The notes under the pieces are model-generated. The model saw nothing but the letters and a program-made list of their open reading frames with translations. It was not told the DNA's origin and ran no database searches. From JALZOC01 sp031361295 (GTDB lineage: Bacteria; Acidobacteriota; Vicinamibacteria; Vicinamibacterales; 2-12-FULL-66-21), in contig JANMCN010000301.1 in the NCBI GenBank assembly GCA_031361295.1, positions 23,093 through 87,092 on the forward strand: a DNA stretch of 64,000 nucleotides. Reading direction: 5' to 3'. The position numbers and the translations under genes were made by a program. Shown here piece by piece: positions 34,746 through 42,827 of this stretch. Positions within the stretch are counted from its first letter, which is position 1. Each line of letters opens with the position of its first letter.

Positions 34746-35789
34746 GTGGCGGACATCACGCGGTACAAAGCGGACGACAGACGATCGGTCGAGGGGCTGT
34801 ATCGCCGCGTGTTCGGAAACGACGCGGCCGAGGGCAGCCGGATGCGGTGGGACTGGCAGTACCGCCGGAATCCGAACAACCCTGGACAGGAACCCGAGAT
34901 CTGGATTGCGCGCGAAGGCACGGCGATCGTCGGCCAGTACGCCACCATGCCGGTGCGGCTGTCGGTGCGCGGCGACGAAGTCCAGGGTTCCTGGGGCATG
35001 GACGTGATGGTCGCGCCGGAGCGCCAGCGCCAGGGCCTCGGCGAGGCGCTCTTTCGCACATGGGATCGGAACGTGGGCGCATCGCTCGGCCTCGGGCTCT
35101 CGGAGTCCTCGTATCGTCTGTTCCAGAAGCTCCGATGGCCGGACGTGGGCCCCGTGCCCTGCCTCGTGAAGCCTCTCACGCGCCGCGCACTGCGCCGGCC
35201 GAACTGGCCGCTGCCGCTGAATCGACTCGTATCGGCGTTGACGCTCCCGATCGTGAAGATCGTCGCGCGGACGCGGCCGCTCCGTGCGGAGGTCCGGCTC
35301 ATCCAGCGGTTCGACGACACCTTCACCGCACTCTGGGAGGAGCTCGCTCCGAAGTTCGGGCTGGCCGTCCGCCGCGACGCGCCTTACCTCAATTGGAAAT
35401 ACGTCTCCGCGCCGCACGTGCGGTACACCATCGCCGCGCTCCTACGCGACGACAAGCACATCGGGTACGCCGTGTACCGGCATCTGCACGAGCCTCGGGG
35501 GCGCGTCACCCTGCTCGCCGATTTCCTCACCGATCCTGACGACGAGACGGCGATGCAGACGCTGCTGCAGTGGCTCGACCGCGAAGCGCGCCAGGCCGAC
35601 TCCGACAAGATCCGTACATTTGCCACGCACGCGAGCTTCAGGCGGGTGCTCCGGCGCTCGGGCTACTTCCAGGTCAAGTCGACGATGGAGTTCGTGGTGA
35701 AGATCAATGCCATGGACGTGGAGCCGGCATTCTACGAAAACGTGGACGCCTGGCACGTCACCGCGGGGGACTCGGACCAGGATCGATGA
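34746..35789 (+). CDS. GNAT-family N-acetyltransferase-like protein
   Basis: A 347-aa protein beginning with a GNAT-like domain: YKADDRRSVEGLYRRVFGND, then VQGSWGMDVMVAPERQRQGL with the acetyl-CoA-binding Q/RxxGxG motif. The second half (from about residue 170) has RFDDTFTALWEELAPKFGL and YLNWKYVSAPHVRYTIAAL, which looks like a second GNAT-like fold, as found in large family members that acetylate or aminoacylate glycans. GTG start, one base after the methyltransferase stop. It probably N- or O-acylates a sugar in this block; specificity is unknown. Confidence 0.8.
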   Translation: MADITRYKADDRRSVEGLYRRVFGNDAAEGSRMRWDWQYRRNPNNPGQEPEIWIAREGTAIVGQYATMPVRLSVRGDEVQGSWGMDVMVAPERQRQGLGEALFRTWDRNVGASLGLGLSESSYRLFQKLRWPDVGPVPCLVKPLTRRALRRPNWPLPLNRLVSALTLPIVKIVARTRPLRAEVRLIQRFDDTFTALWEELAPKFGLAVRRDAPYLNWKYVSAPHVRYTIAALLRDDKHIGYAVYRHLHEPRGRVTLLADFLTDPDDETAMQTLLQWLDREARQADSDKIRTFATHASFRRVLRRSGYFQVKSTMEFVVKINAMDVEPAFYENVDAWHVTAGDSDQDR

Positions 35790-35817
35790 GGACCCACACG
35801 GCCGGGCGATCACGACG

Positions 35818-36771
35818 ATGAATCTGCTGGTCGGCATCGACACCGAGGGAGACAACCAGTGGGATGCCTCCGCACGCGCAAACCAGACGTTTGCGAACAT
35901 CTATGCGCTGCCCGCGCTGCATGCGCTGTTCGCAAAGCATCGGGTCAGGCCGACCTACGTCGTCACGTACCCGGTCGCGAAGGACGCCCGGTCCGCCGAC
36001 GTCCTCCGCCGGCTGCTCGGATCGGGGGATTGTGAGATCGGCGCGCACCACCACGCCTGGGAGACGCCGCCGTGCACACCCGACGACATCGCACGCCATC
36101 CGTATGCCTCGGCGATCCCGCGAGCCCGGTTCGAACGCCAGCTGGAGTCGCTGACGCGGGCGATCGCCGAGGCGGTCGGCGTGGCGCCCGTGTCATACCG
36201 CTCGGGACGTTTCGGTTTTTCGGCTGAACACGTCGCCGGGCTCGAGCGGCAGGGTTACCTGGTCGAGTCGAGTGTCGCCCCGTTGTTCTTCGAGTCACAC
36301 AAAGGCGGCCCCGAGTTCGTCGAGGCCCGGCTCACGCCATACTTTCTTGCGTACGACAGCGCCACAACGCCCGGCACGAGCAACGTGCTGGAGGTCCCCG
36401 TGTCCGCCGGCCTGAATCGTCGCCTTCCAAAACGGCTGCAGTATCTCTATGCACGGGCCCCGGCGCCGTACACGACGAAGCGCGTCCTCCGGGCGCTGCG
36501 GCTGCTCCGGATGCGGTGGCTTCGCCCCTCGTACTCCTCGCTCGACGATATGATCGCGCTGGCGCGGGAGCTCGCCACCGACGGCGAGCCCGTCCTGAAC
36601 CTGCTGTTCCACTCGAGCGAAGCCATCGTCGGCGGAAGCCCGTATAACCGGACGCAGGCGGAGCTCGACGCGTTCTGCAACCGGCTCGATCGGTTCCTCG
36701 CGTTCGTCACGACGGACCTCGGGGCCACGCCGGTCACGTTCAACGAGTTCCGGGACGCGTACTCGCGCTGA
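35818..36771 (+). CDS. polysaccharide deacetylase-like protein (NodB-like fold)
   Basis: A 317-aa protein whose start LLVGIDTEGDNQWDASARAN carries the Asp motif (MT1) of NodB-type deacetylases. The His motif (MT2) is visible as IGAHHHAWETPP. Later parts include YRSGRFGFSAEHVAGLERQG (MT3-like, with R and F) and LLFHSSEAIVGGSPYNRT with the late His of the family. Start ATG 35818 lies just before the first motif. It probably removes acetyl groups from an N-acetyl sugar in the glycan or in a precursor, and overlaps the next gene by one base (TGATG). Confidence 0.82.
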   Translation: MNLLVGIDTEGDNQWDASARANQTFANIYALPALHALFAKHRVRPTYVVTYPVAKDARSADVLRRLLGSGDCEIGAHHHAWETPPCTPDDIARHPYASAIPRARFERQLESLTRAIAEAVGVAPVSYRSGRFGFSAEHVAGLERQGYLVESSVAPLFFESHKGGPEFVEARLTPYFLAYDSATTPGTSNVLEVPVSAGLNRRLPKRLQYLYARAPAPYTTKRVLRALRLLRMRWLRPSYSSLDDMIALARELATDGEPVLNLLFHSSEAIVGGSPYNRTQAELDAFCNRLDRFLAFVTTDLGATPVTFNEFRDAYSR

Positions 36772-37916
36772 TGCGGATCCTCCACGTCACGCCGCACCTG
36801 CCCCCCGACCAGGCCGCCAATGCCCTGTTGCCGGCTCAGCTCGGCACATGGGCGCGGGACTTCGGCGACGAGGTGGAGTATGTCGCGCATCCGCCGCGGG
36901 CCGGAGGCAGCGCCGCACTCGCGGGTCCGGCGACGTGGATACCCCGTCGCAGCGGCACGATCCTCGATCGCGCGCTCCACCTCGGTCCGACGATCGCCGC
37001 CGTGCGGATGCGTCGCGCGCTTGCCCCGTGCATCGCCAGGGCCGATGTCGTGCACGTGCACAGCAACGGGCTCCTGGCCGAACTGGCCGTTCTCCTCGCA
37101 CGCCGCGGCAACAAGCCCGTCGTGCTGACGCTCTACGGAACAGAGATCTGGCACTACGCGCCCAGACGCTTCGGCCCGGACCTGTTCACCCGTGCGTATC
37201 ACGCGGCATCCTTCGTCACCTTCTACAGCGATCGCCTCATGAGCCGGGCTCATGCGCTCGGCCTCGGACGCCGCAATGCGCGCGTCGTGTACCCGCCGGT
37301 GGGTCCCCGGTTCGCGTGGCACGACGACGACGCACAGGCGAGGGCGCGCGCCGCCCTTGGCATCGGCAATCGCCACCTGCTCCTGAACGTGAAACGTCTG
37401 CATCCACTGGCGGGCCAGCGCACGCTGCTCGACGCGATGACGGATGTGATCCGCGAGTTTCCAGACACCCGGCTCGTCCTCTGCGGCACGGGCCCGCTGC
37501 TCGAGGAGCTGAAAGGCGCGGCTCGATCGGCGGGAGTCGAGCGGCACGTCAACTTCATGGGGCTCGTGGACAATGCGACAGTCGCGGGCTACTGCGCCGC
37601 CGCCGACCTGTTCGTGCTGCCATCGGTCCTCGAAGCACTTCCCACGGTTGCCGTCGAGGCGCTCGCATGCGGGACCCCCGTGCTCTCCACCGACAATCCG
37701 GGAGGATTGGAGCTGAACGGCGTCTTCGGGCCGGATGTCGCGATCGTCCCCGGCAATCAGCCCATCGCCATGGGGAAGGCGATTACGCAGTTTTTGCGCG
37801 ACACGCGCCGCACGCTCCCGGCAACCCGGGAGGTCATCGAACGTGAATTCCGACCAGCCGCGGTCGCGGCGCAGTACTGGCTCATCTATCGTGATCTGCT
37901 GGCCGGCGGTGCGTGA
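36771..37916 (+). CDS. GT4-family glycosyltransferase
   Basis: A 381-aa GT-B transferase. N-terminus RILHVTPHLPPDQAANALLP; TLYGTEIWHYAPRRFGPDLF is a typical acceptor-side motif; the C-terminal half has LLLNVKRLHPLAGQRTLLDA, LCGTGPLLEEL and FVLPSVLEALPTVAVEALAC with the E-x7-E motif (E in VLEA and E in VEAL), then STDNPGGLELNG. It is the last gene of the glycan block; the following gap of about 80 bases has nothing obvious. Sugar specificity is unknown. Confidence 0.9.
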   Translation: MRILHVTPHLPPDQAANALLPAQLGTWARDFGDEVEYVAHPPRAGGSAALAGPATWIPRRSGTILDRALHLGPTIAAVRMRRALAPCIARADVVHVHSNGLLAELAVLLARRGNKPVVLTLYGTEIWHYAPRRFGPDLFTRAYHAASFVTFYSDRLMSRAHALGLGRRNARVVYPPVGPRFAWHDDDAQARARAALGIGNRHLLLNVKRLHPLAGQRTLLDAMTDVIREFPDTRLVLCGTGPLLEELKGAARSAGVERHVNFMGLVDNATVAGYCAAADLFVLPSVLEALPTVAVEALACGTPVLSTDNPGGLELNGVFGPDVAIVPGNQPIAMGKAITQFLRDTRRTLPATREVIEREFRPAAVAAQYWLIYRDLLAGGA

Positions 37917-37998
37917 TGCGCCAGGCCTCAACCGGGAGCGGTGGTAACGTGTACGAGCAGAAGGCGGCCCGCCGGACGCGTCTCGAGGATCCCGACCT

Positions 37999-38451
37999 AT
38001 GACCCTGATCGAACGAATCAGCGCCGACATGACGGCCGCCATGCGCAGCAAGGACCAGGCGCGGCTGATGCCGCTCCGAATGGCGAAAGCCGCGCTGATG
38101 AACCGCGAGATCGAGAAGGGGCGTGCGCTCGACGACGGCGAATCCCAGCAGGTGGTTGTTTCCCTCATCAAGCAGCGACGGGATTCCGTGGAGCAGTTCA
38201 CCAGCGGCGGCCGACCTGAGCTCGCGGCACGCGAATCGGCCGAGATCGCAGTGCTCGAGACGTATCTGCCGCCCCCTGTCGATCCGGCCGACATCGAACG
38301 TGCGGTGGACGAAGCGATTCATGAGACCGGCGCGAGCGCGGCGAAAGACATGGGGCGGGTGATGAAAGCCGTGATGCCCAAGCTGGCCGGCCGGGGCGCA
38401 GACGGCAAAGTCATCAACGATCTCGTCCGCCGAAAGCTCGCCGGCGCCTAG
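37999..38451 (+). CDS. GatB/YqeY-domain protein
   Basis: A 150-aa YqeY-like protein. It shows the family core MPLRMAKAALMNREIEKGRA, VVVSLIKQRRDSVEQFTSGG, LETYLPPPVDPADIERAVDE and MKAVMPKLAGRGADGKVIND, in the same order as tRNA-amidotransferase-like GatB/YqeY proteins. In many bacteria it sits near rpsU or dnaG. Its function is not firmly known; it resembles the tail domain of GatB and may bind tRNA. A strong terminator follows at 38529, so it ends a transcript. Confidence 0.93.
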   Translation: MTLIERISADMTAAMRSKDQARLMPLRMAKAALMNREIEKGRALDDGESQQVVVSLIKQRRDSVEQFTSGGRPELAARESAEIAVLETYLPPPVDPADIERAVDEAIHETGASAAKDMGRVMKAVMPKLAGRGADGKVINDLVRRKLAGA

Positions 38452-38528
38452 CGCCGCCCAACAACTTTTTCCGGGCGTGTCCGTCTAACGACGTAGAGGG
38501 CTCGCAGAACCCCATCCATCCTCCATTG

Positions 38529-38558
38529 GCCCCTGCCCGAAGGCAGGGGCTTTTTTTT
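38529..38558 (+). terminator. intrinsic terminator after the YqeY gene
   Basis: GCCCCTGCC, a CGAA loop and GGCAGGGGC form a perfect 9-bp stem, followed directly by eight T. It is the only clear intrinsic terminator that I see in the window. It lies between the YqeY-like gene and murJ and separates two transcripts. Confidence 0.92.
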
Positions 38559-38631
38559 GATGGTACGCTGTCGCGTCCATGCGCGCCGCCGTCTCTCCGG
38601 TCACACCATCCGTCCCGGCGGCTCGCCCGCA

Positions 38632-40230
38632 ATGAGCACGCGTCTGGCTCGATCGGCCGGGCTGATCGGCGTGGCCACGATGGCCAGCCGCCTGCTCGGC
38701 GTCGCCCGTGAGATGGTCCTCGCCGCGCTCTTCGGCGCCGCGGGAGGCGTTGAGATGGATGCGTTCAACGTGGCGTTCCGCGTGCCGAACCTGCTGCGCG
38801 ACCTCTTCGCCGAAGGGGCGATGACAGCCGCCTTCGTTCCCGCATTCACCCGCACGCTGGCGCGTGAGGGCCGGGACGCGGCGTGGCGCCTCGGGAATCT
38901 CGTCATCAACGCGCTGCTCGTGGTCACCGGCCTGCTCGTGATCGTGGGGATTGTTTTCGCGCGGCCGTTGACCGCGATGATGGCACCCCGATTCGCAGAT
39001 ACGCCCGGCAAGCTCGAGCTCACGACGACCCTGACGCGGGTGATGCTGCCCTTCCTGACGACGGTGGCGGCCTCGGTCGCGATGATGGGCATGCTCAACT
39101 CGGTCCGGCGATTCTTCATCCCTGCACTCTCCCCGGCCATGTTCAACATCGCCACCATCGCGTGCGCGTTCGGCCTCATCCCGCTGATGCCGCGCATCGG
39201 CCTGCCGCCGATCGTGGGCGTGGCGATCGGCACGCTCGTCGGCGGGCTCGGGCAGGCCCTGATCCAGTGGCCGACGCTGCGCGCCGAGGGCTTCCGTTAC
39301 CGTCCGGTCGTCGACTTCGCGGATCCGGCGCTCCGTGAGGTCCTCCGCCTGATGGGACCCGGCACGCTGGGCCTCGCCGCGGTCCAGATCAACGTCTTCG
39401 TGAACACGTACCTCGCCACCGGTCAACCGCAGGGAGCGGTCTCGTGGCTCAGTTACGCCTTCAGGCTCATGTACCTCCCGATTGGCCTGTTCGGGATTTC
39501 GATCGCGACCGCCGCGCTGCCTGACATCGCCCGCCACGCCGCCAACGACGACGTTCCCGCCGTGCGGGAGACGATCTCGCGCGGGTTGCGGATGATGCTG
39601 ATGCTGAACGTGCCGGCGACGATCGGGCTGATGGTGCTCGCCCGTCCGATCGTGGCGCTCCTGCTGCAGCGCGGACGCTTCACGGCCTACGACACCGCGG
39701 CCACGGCTGCGGCGCTCGTGTGTTACGCGCCCGGGCTTCTCGCGTACTCAGCGGTCAAGATCGCGTCTCCGACGTTCTACTCTCTCCGCGACAGCCGGAC
39801 GCCGGTGCTCGTCAGCGTCGCGTCCGTGCTGGCCAACCTGATCATCAATCTCGCCCTCGTCGGGATGTTCGGATTCCGGGGCCTTGCCGCCGGGACCGCA
39901 CTGGCCGCGACGTTCAACGCGGGATCGCTCCTGTGGTTGCTCCGTCGGCGCCTATCAGGCATCGACGAGACGCGCATCGGCGTCGCACTGGCGAAAATTC
40001 TCGTCGCGTCCGCGGTAATGGGCCTAGTGGCGCACGCGACGGTGACGTGGCTCACCGTCTACGTTCCGGGATCGTCGACCGCCGCTCGCAGCGTTCACGT
40101 CTTCGGGGGGATCGGCGCCGGAGTCCTCGCGCTGATGGCCTCTGCCCGGGCGCTCCGAATCGAAGAGTTCGACCAGGCGCTCGGCTTCGTGCTGCGCCGC
40201 ACGAGGATCGCGCCGGGACCCGCGGCATGA
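38632..40230 (+). CDS. murJ: MurJ-type lipid II flippase
   Basis: A 532-aa polytopic protein of the MurJ/MviN family, which moves lipid II across the inner membrane. The N-terminus has ASRLLGVAREMVLAALFGA, then FNVAFRVPNLLRDLFAEGAM, the family signature. SVRRFFIPALSPAMFNIATI and LPIGLFGISIATAALPDIAR are further typical segments. About 14 hydrophobic helices are visible. I chose ATG 38632 (MSTRLARS) because the strong homology begins there; the frame upstream is Arg/Pro-rich. It overlaps the following MFS gene by 4 bases. Confidence 0.95.
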   Translation: MSTRLARSAGLIGVATMASRLLGVAREMVLAALFGAAGGVEMDAFNVAFRVPNLLRDLFAEGAMTAAFVPAFTRTLAREGRDAAWRLGNLVINALLVVTGLLVIVGIVFARPLTAMMAPRFADTPGKLELTTTLTRVMLPFLTTVAASVAMMGMLNSVRRFFIPALSPAMFNIATIACAFGLIPLMPRIGLPPIVGVAIGTLVGGLGQALIQWPTLRAEGFRYRPVVDFADPALREVLRLMGPGTLGLAAVQINVFVNTYLATGQPQGAVSWLSYAFRLMYLPIGLFGISIATAALPDIARHAANDDVPAVRETISRGLRMMLMLNVPATIGLMVLARPIVALLLQRGRFTAYDTAATAAALVCYAPGLLAYSAVKIASPTFYSLRDSRTPVLVSVASVLANLIINLALVGMFGFRGLAAGTALAATFNAGSLLWLLRRRLSGIDETRIGVALAKILVASAVMGLVAHATVTWLTVYVPGSSTAARSVHVFGGIGAGVLALMASARALRIEEFDQALGFVLRRTRIAPGPAA

Positions 40231-41435
40231 ATGCCCCGACGCCGTCCCGTCGGACGACGCCCGGGCTGCACCCGACGATTCTGCTCCTGGCGGGTGCCCA
40301 CATGATGGTGGACGGCTACGGCAACATCTATGCGCCGATGCTGCCGCTGCTCATTCCGCGGCTCGGGCTGACGCTGGCGGCGGCCGGCACGCTGACGATG
40401 CTGTTCCAGCTGGCGGCGTCGGTCGCGCAGGTCGGCTTCGGTCACGTGGCCGACCGATGGCGACCGCGCGTCCTGGTCACGGCCGGACCCGTCGTCGCGG
40501 TCGCCGTCCTCAGCCTCGTCGGGCTTGCGAGGTCTAAAGTGGCGCTCGCCGCCATCCTCCTCGTCGGGGGCCTCGGTGGCGCGGCATTCCATCCGCCGGC
40601 CGCCGCGCTCGCCTATCGTCTCGGAGGCGACCGACGTGGGCTCGCGATGTCCGTTTACATCACGGGCGGCACCCTCGGATTCGCGCTGGGTCCGTTACTG
40701 TTCGCCCCCGTGGCACAGCGGTACGGAATCGAAATGACGCCGTGGCTGGCGATACCCGGCCTCGCGGTGGTGGCGTTCTTCCTGAGCCGCGTGCCCCCCA
40801 TCCCCCCACACCCGTTCGCGAGAGGCGGCTTCTCGGCCCTGCGGCCATATGCGAAGCCGCTCGCGCTGCTCTACACGATCGTCGTCCTGCGCACGTTGAC
40901 GTCGCTGGGGTTTGCGACCTTCGTTCCCGTGATGCTCACCAGACGCGGGTTCACGGTCGGGCAGGCCGGTGCAGCGGTGGCGCTGTATCTCTTCGGGAGC
41001 GGCATTGGCGGCTTCCTCGGCGGACCTCTCGCCGACCGCTACGGAGCGCGACGAGTCATCGCCGGGTCGCTCGTCGCGTCCTGTCCATTTCTTTTCGCGG
41101 CGCCGTTCCTCACCGGGCTTCCGTTCGTGGTCCTGCTGGCCGTCGGAGGCCTGTTCCTCCAGTCCACGCTGCCGGTCAACGTCACGTTCGGCCAGTCGCT
41201 CGCGCCGGTGAGCGCGGCAACCGTGTCTTCCCTGATGATGGGCTTTGCGTGGGGCACGGGCGGGCTCAGCGTCCCATTCGTCGGACTCATCGCTGATCGT
41301 ATCGGCATCGAGCACACGCTGGCCGGCCTCTCGCTGGTGCCGCTGCTCGCCGCGGCATTCGCGGCGCCTCTGCCGCCACGGGCGAAGTCAGCCGGGCCGG
41401 TTCCTCTCAGCGCCGTGCCGGACACGACGACGTGA
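40227..41435 (+). CDS. MFS transporter (fosmidomycin-resistance-like)
   Basis: A 402-aa, 12-helix major facilitator. It begins with a short polar tail, then HPTILLLAGAHMMVDGYGNI, and the loop 2-3 motif FGHVADRWRPRVLV fits the MFS signature GxxxDRxGRR. The second half has the parallel motif GGPLADRYGARRVIAGS. The sequence around MVDGYGNIYAPMLPLLIP resembles Fsr-like exporters, which are known to expel fosmidomycin. The ATG overlaps the murJ stop (ATGA), so it may be co-translated. Substrate unknown. Confidence 0.85.
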   Translation: MNAPTPSRRTTPGLHPTILLLAGAHMMVDGYGNIYAPMLPLLIPRLGLTLAAAGTLTMLFQLAASVAQVGFGHVADRWRPRVLVTAGPVVAVAVLSLVGLARSKVALAAILLVGGLGGAAFHPPAAALAYRLGGDRRGLAMSVYITGGTLGFALGPLLFAPVAQRYGIEMTPWLAIPGLAVVAFFLSRVPPIPPHPFARGGFSALRPYAKPLALLYTIVVLRTLTSLGFATFVPVMLTRRGFTVGQAGAAVALYLFGSGIGGFLGGPLADRYGARRVIAGSLVASCPFLFAAPFLTGLPFVVLLAVGGLFLQSTLPVNVTFGQSLAPVSAATVSSLMMGFAWGTGGLSVPFVGLIADRIGIEHTLAGLSLVPLLAAAFAAPLPPRAKSAGPVPLSAVPDTTT

Positions 41436-41511
41436 CAGGGACGTGCCTGCGGGGGCGCTGAAGCTCCGCAGTCCCGCTGTGGTACGATGGTTTCTTCCGA
41501 CCCCCCGCACG

Positions 41512-42249
41512 ATGTCCCGTTACGCGCGTCCCACCTCGCTCAGCTACCTCGGCCCCGGGCCGATGACGCCTGCCGTCAAATGGATCGTCTGGGCCAATGT
41601 CGCCGTGTTCGTCGCCCGGTTCATCGAGCCACGACTGACCGCATACCTCGGGCTCATCCCCGAGGCGGTGATCGAGCGCCGGTGGATCTGGCAGCCGGTC
41701 ACGTACATGTTCGTCCACGAAGGCCTCACGCACATCCTCTTCAACATGCTGGGGATCTGGATGTTCGGCGTCGAGCTCGAACGCAGGTGGGGAACGACGT
41801 TCTTCGTGCGGTATTACGCGATCACCGGTGTAGGGGCCGCGCTGACGACGTTGATCGTCGCCCTTCTGCCGTTCGCCGTGACGTCGGCCACGTACGGATC
41901 GAATACCGTAGGTGCGTCAGGGGCGCTCTACGGCATCCTGCTCGCGTTTGCCTTGTACTTTCCCGAGCGGCCCATCCTCATGTTCATGCTCTTCCCGGTG
42001 CCGGCGAAGTACTTCGTCATGATCATCGGGGGGATCTCGTTCCTCTCGGCGACCGGCGGCGCACCGCAGGTGGCGCACGCGGCGCATCTCGGCGGGATGG
42101 CGTTCGGCTACCTGTATCTGAAGGGGGGCGGCGGCGGCCTCAGCGCGGAGCTCAAGTACCGCTACGTGAAGTGGAAGATGAACAGGCTCCGCCGCAAGTT
42201 CGACGTCTATTCGGGAGGCCGATCCGACTGGGATCGAAAGGTGCACTGA
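41512..42249 (+). CDS. rhomboid-family intramembrane serine protease
   Basis: A 245-aa rhomboid with six or seven membrane helices. The catalytic Ser136 sits in the GASGALYG motif and His192 in AHAAHLGGM, as needed for the Ser-His dyad. WQPVTYMFVHEGLTHILFNM is the family's HxxxxHxxxN segment before helix 2, with LGIWMFGVELERRWGT following. A basic C-terminal region follows (KYRYVKWKMNRLRRKFDVYS), probably cytosolic. The start ATG 41512 is preceded by a GGTACGAT word at 41481-41488. It cleaves membrane proteins, though the targets are unknown. Confidence 0.93.
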   Translation: MSRYARPTSLSYLGPGPMTPAVKWIVWANVAVFVARFIEPRLTAYLGLIPEAVIERRWIWQPVTYMFVHEGLTHILFNMLGIWMFGVELERRWGTTFFVRYYAITGVGAALTTLIVALLPFAVTSATYGSNTVGASGALYGILLAFALYFPERPILMFMLFPVPAKYFVMIIGGISFLSATGGAPQVAHAAHLGGMAFGYLYLKGGGGGLSAELKYRYVKWKMNRLRRKFDVYSGGRSDWDRKVH

Positions 42250-42265
42250 CGCCGGCGACGGCCGC

Positions 42266-42655
42266 TCAGGCCTGGAAATACACGTCGGTATGATCGAGCC
42301 AGTCCTGCCTGATCGGACTGAACAGGTCGAGCTCGAACGTATCGTCGAGCGCCTCAGCCTGGTGCTCCACCCGGGACGGGATGTGGAGCACTTCCCCTTC
42401 CCGCACGGTGATTTCCTCGCCGTTGATCAGGAACTTCAGCGCGCCTTGGAGCACGTACGTCATCTGCTCGCTCTCGTGCGAGTGCATGGGCACGAGCGCC
42501 CCCTTCTTCAGGTAGACCTGGGCCAGCATCTCGCGCTCGCCGGTGACGATCTTTCGAGAAATCATCTCGGTGACCTTCTCGAGGGCGATTTCGTCCCAGC
42601 GGTGAAGACGGACGAGGGGCACACTCACGACTGGTAGCCTATCCTCTCGAACCAC
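42266..42655 (-). CDS. cupin-domain protein
   Basis: A 129-aa single cupin. Motif 1 reads LVPMHSHESEQMTYVLQG, giving H-x-H-x3-E-x-M, and motif 2 is REGEVLHIPSRVEHQAEAL with the final His. A metal-binding, pectin-degradation-like or dioxygenase-like cupin is likely. A GTG at 42655 is used for the longest form; another GTG at 42628 is possible and would leave a better 5' leader given the TATAAT at 42667-42672. It is convergent with the rhomboid gene and divergent from the E1 gene. Confidence 0.85.
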   Translation of the reverse strand: MVREDRLPVVSVPLVRLHRWDEIALEKVTEMISRKIVTGEREMLAQVYLKKGALVPMHSHESEQMTYVLQGALKFLINGEEITVREGEVLHIPSRVEHQAEALDDTFELDLFSPIRQDWLDHTDVYFQA

Positions 42656-42666
42656 GATAGAGGGGA

Positions 42667-42672
42667 ATTATA
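42667..42672 (-). promoter_or_regulatory. TATAAT -10 box before the cupin gene
   Basis: TATAAT on the minus strand, reading away from the E1 gene. It ends 11 bases before the GTG at 42655 or 38 bases before the GTG at 42628. The upstream -35 region is GGGCCC and not a match. It forms a divergent pair with the box at 42720-42725. Confidence 0.4.
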
Positions 42673-42719
42673 CCTGCCGGCGGGCCGCGGGGCCCCTCGG
42701 CCGCCCCGGTAGGGGGTGT

Positions 42720-42725
42720 TATAAT
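42720..42725 (+). promoter_or_regulatory. TATAAT -10 box before the fused E1 gene
   Basis: A perfect TATAAT in an otherwise very GC-rich gap. The 16-18-base upstream positions show no -35 match. The ATG of the E1 gene lies 102 bases downstream, so a leader of about 95 bases is implied, containing a 6-bp inverted repeat GGGCGC...GCGCCC. Confidence 0.4.
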
Positions 42726-42827
42726 TCAGCGCTTGGCGTCGCACGGTTCCTGAATTCGGCGGGTCACGGGCGCCTGAGATCGCGCCCGGACGAGTGACTT
42801 CGATGCGGTCGAAAGGGCCCGAACGGA

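Noticed and set aside
38451..38530. Small RNA before the YqeY terminator
   Set aside because: The stretch after the YqeY stop has no clear independent promoter; the hairpin is explained as the gene's terminator.
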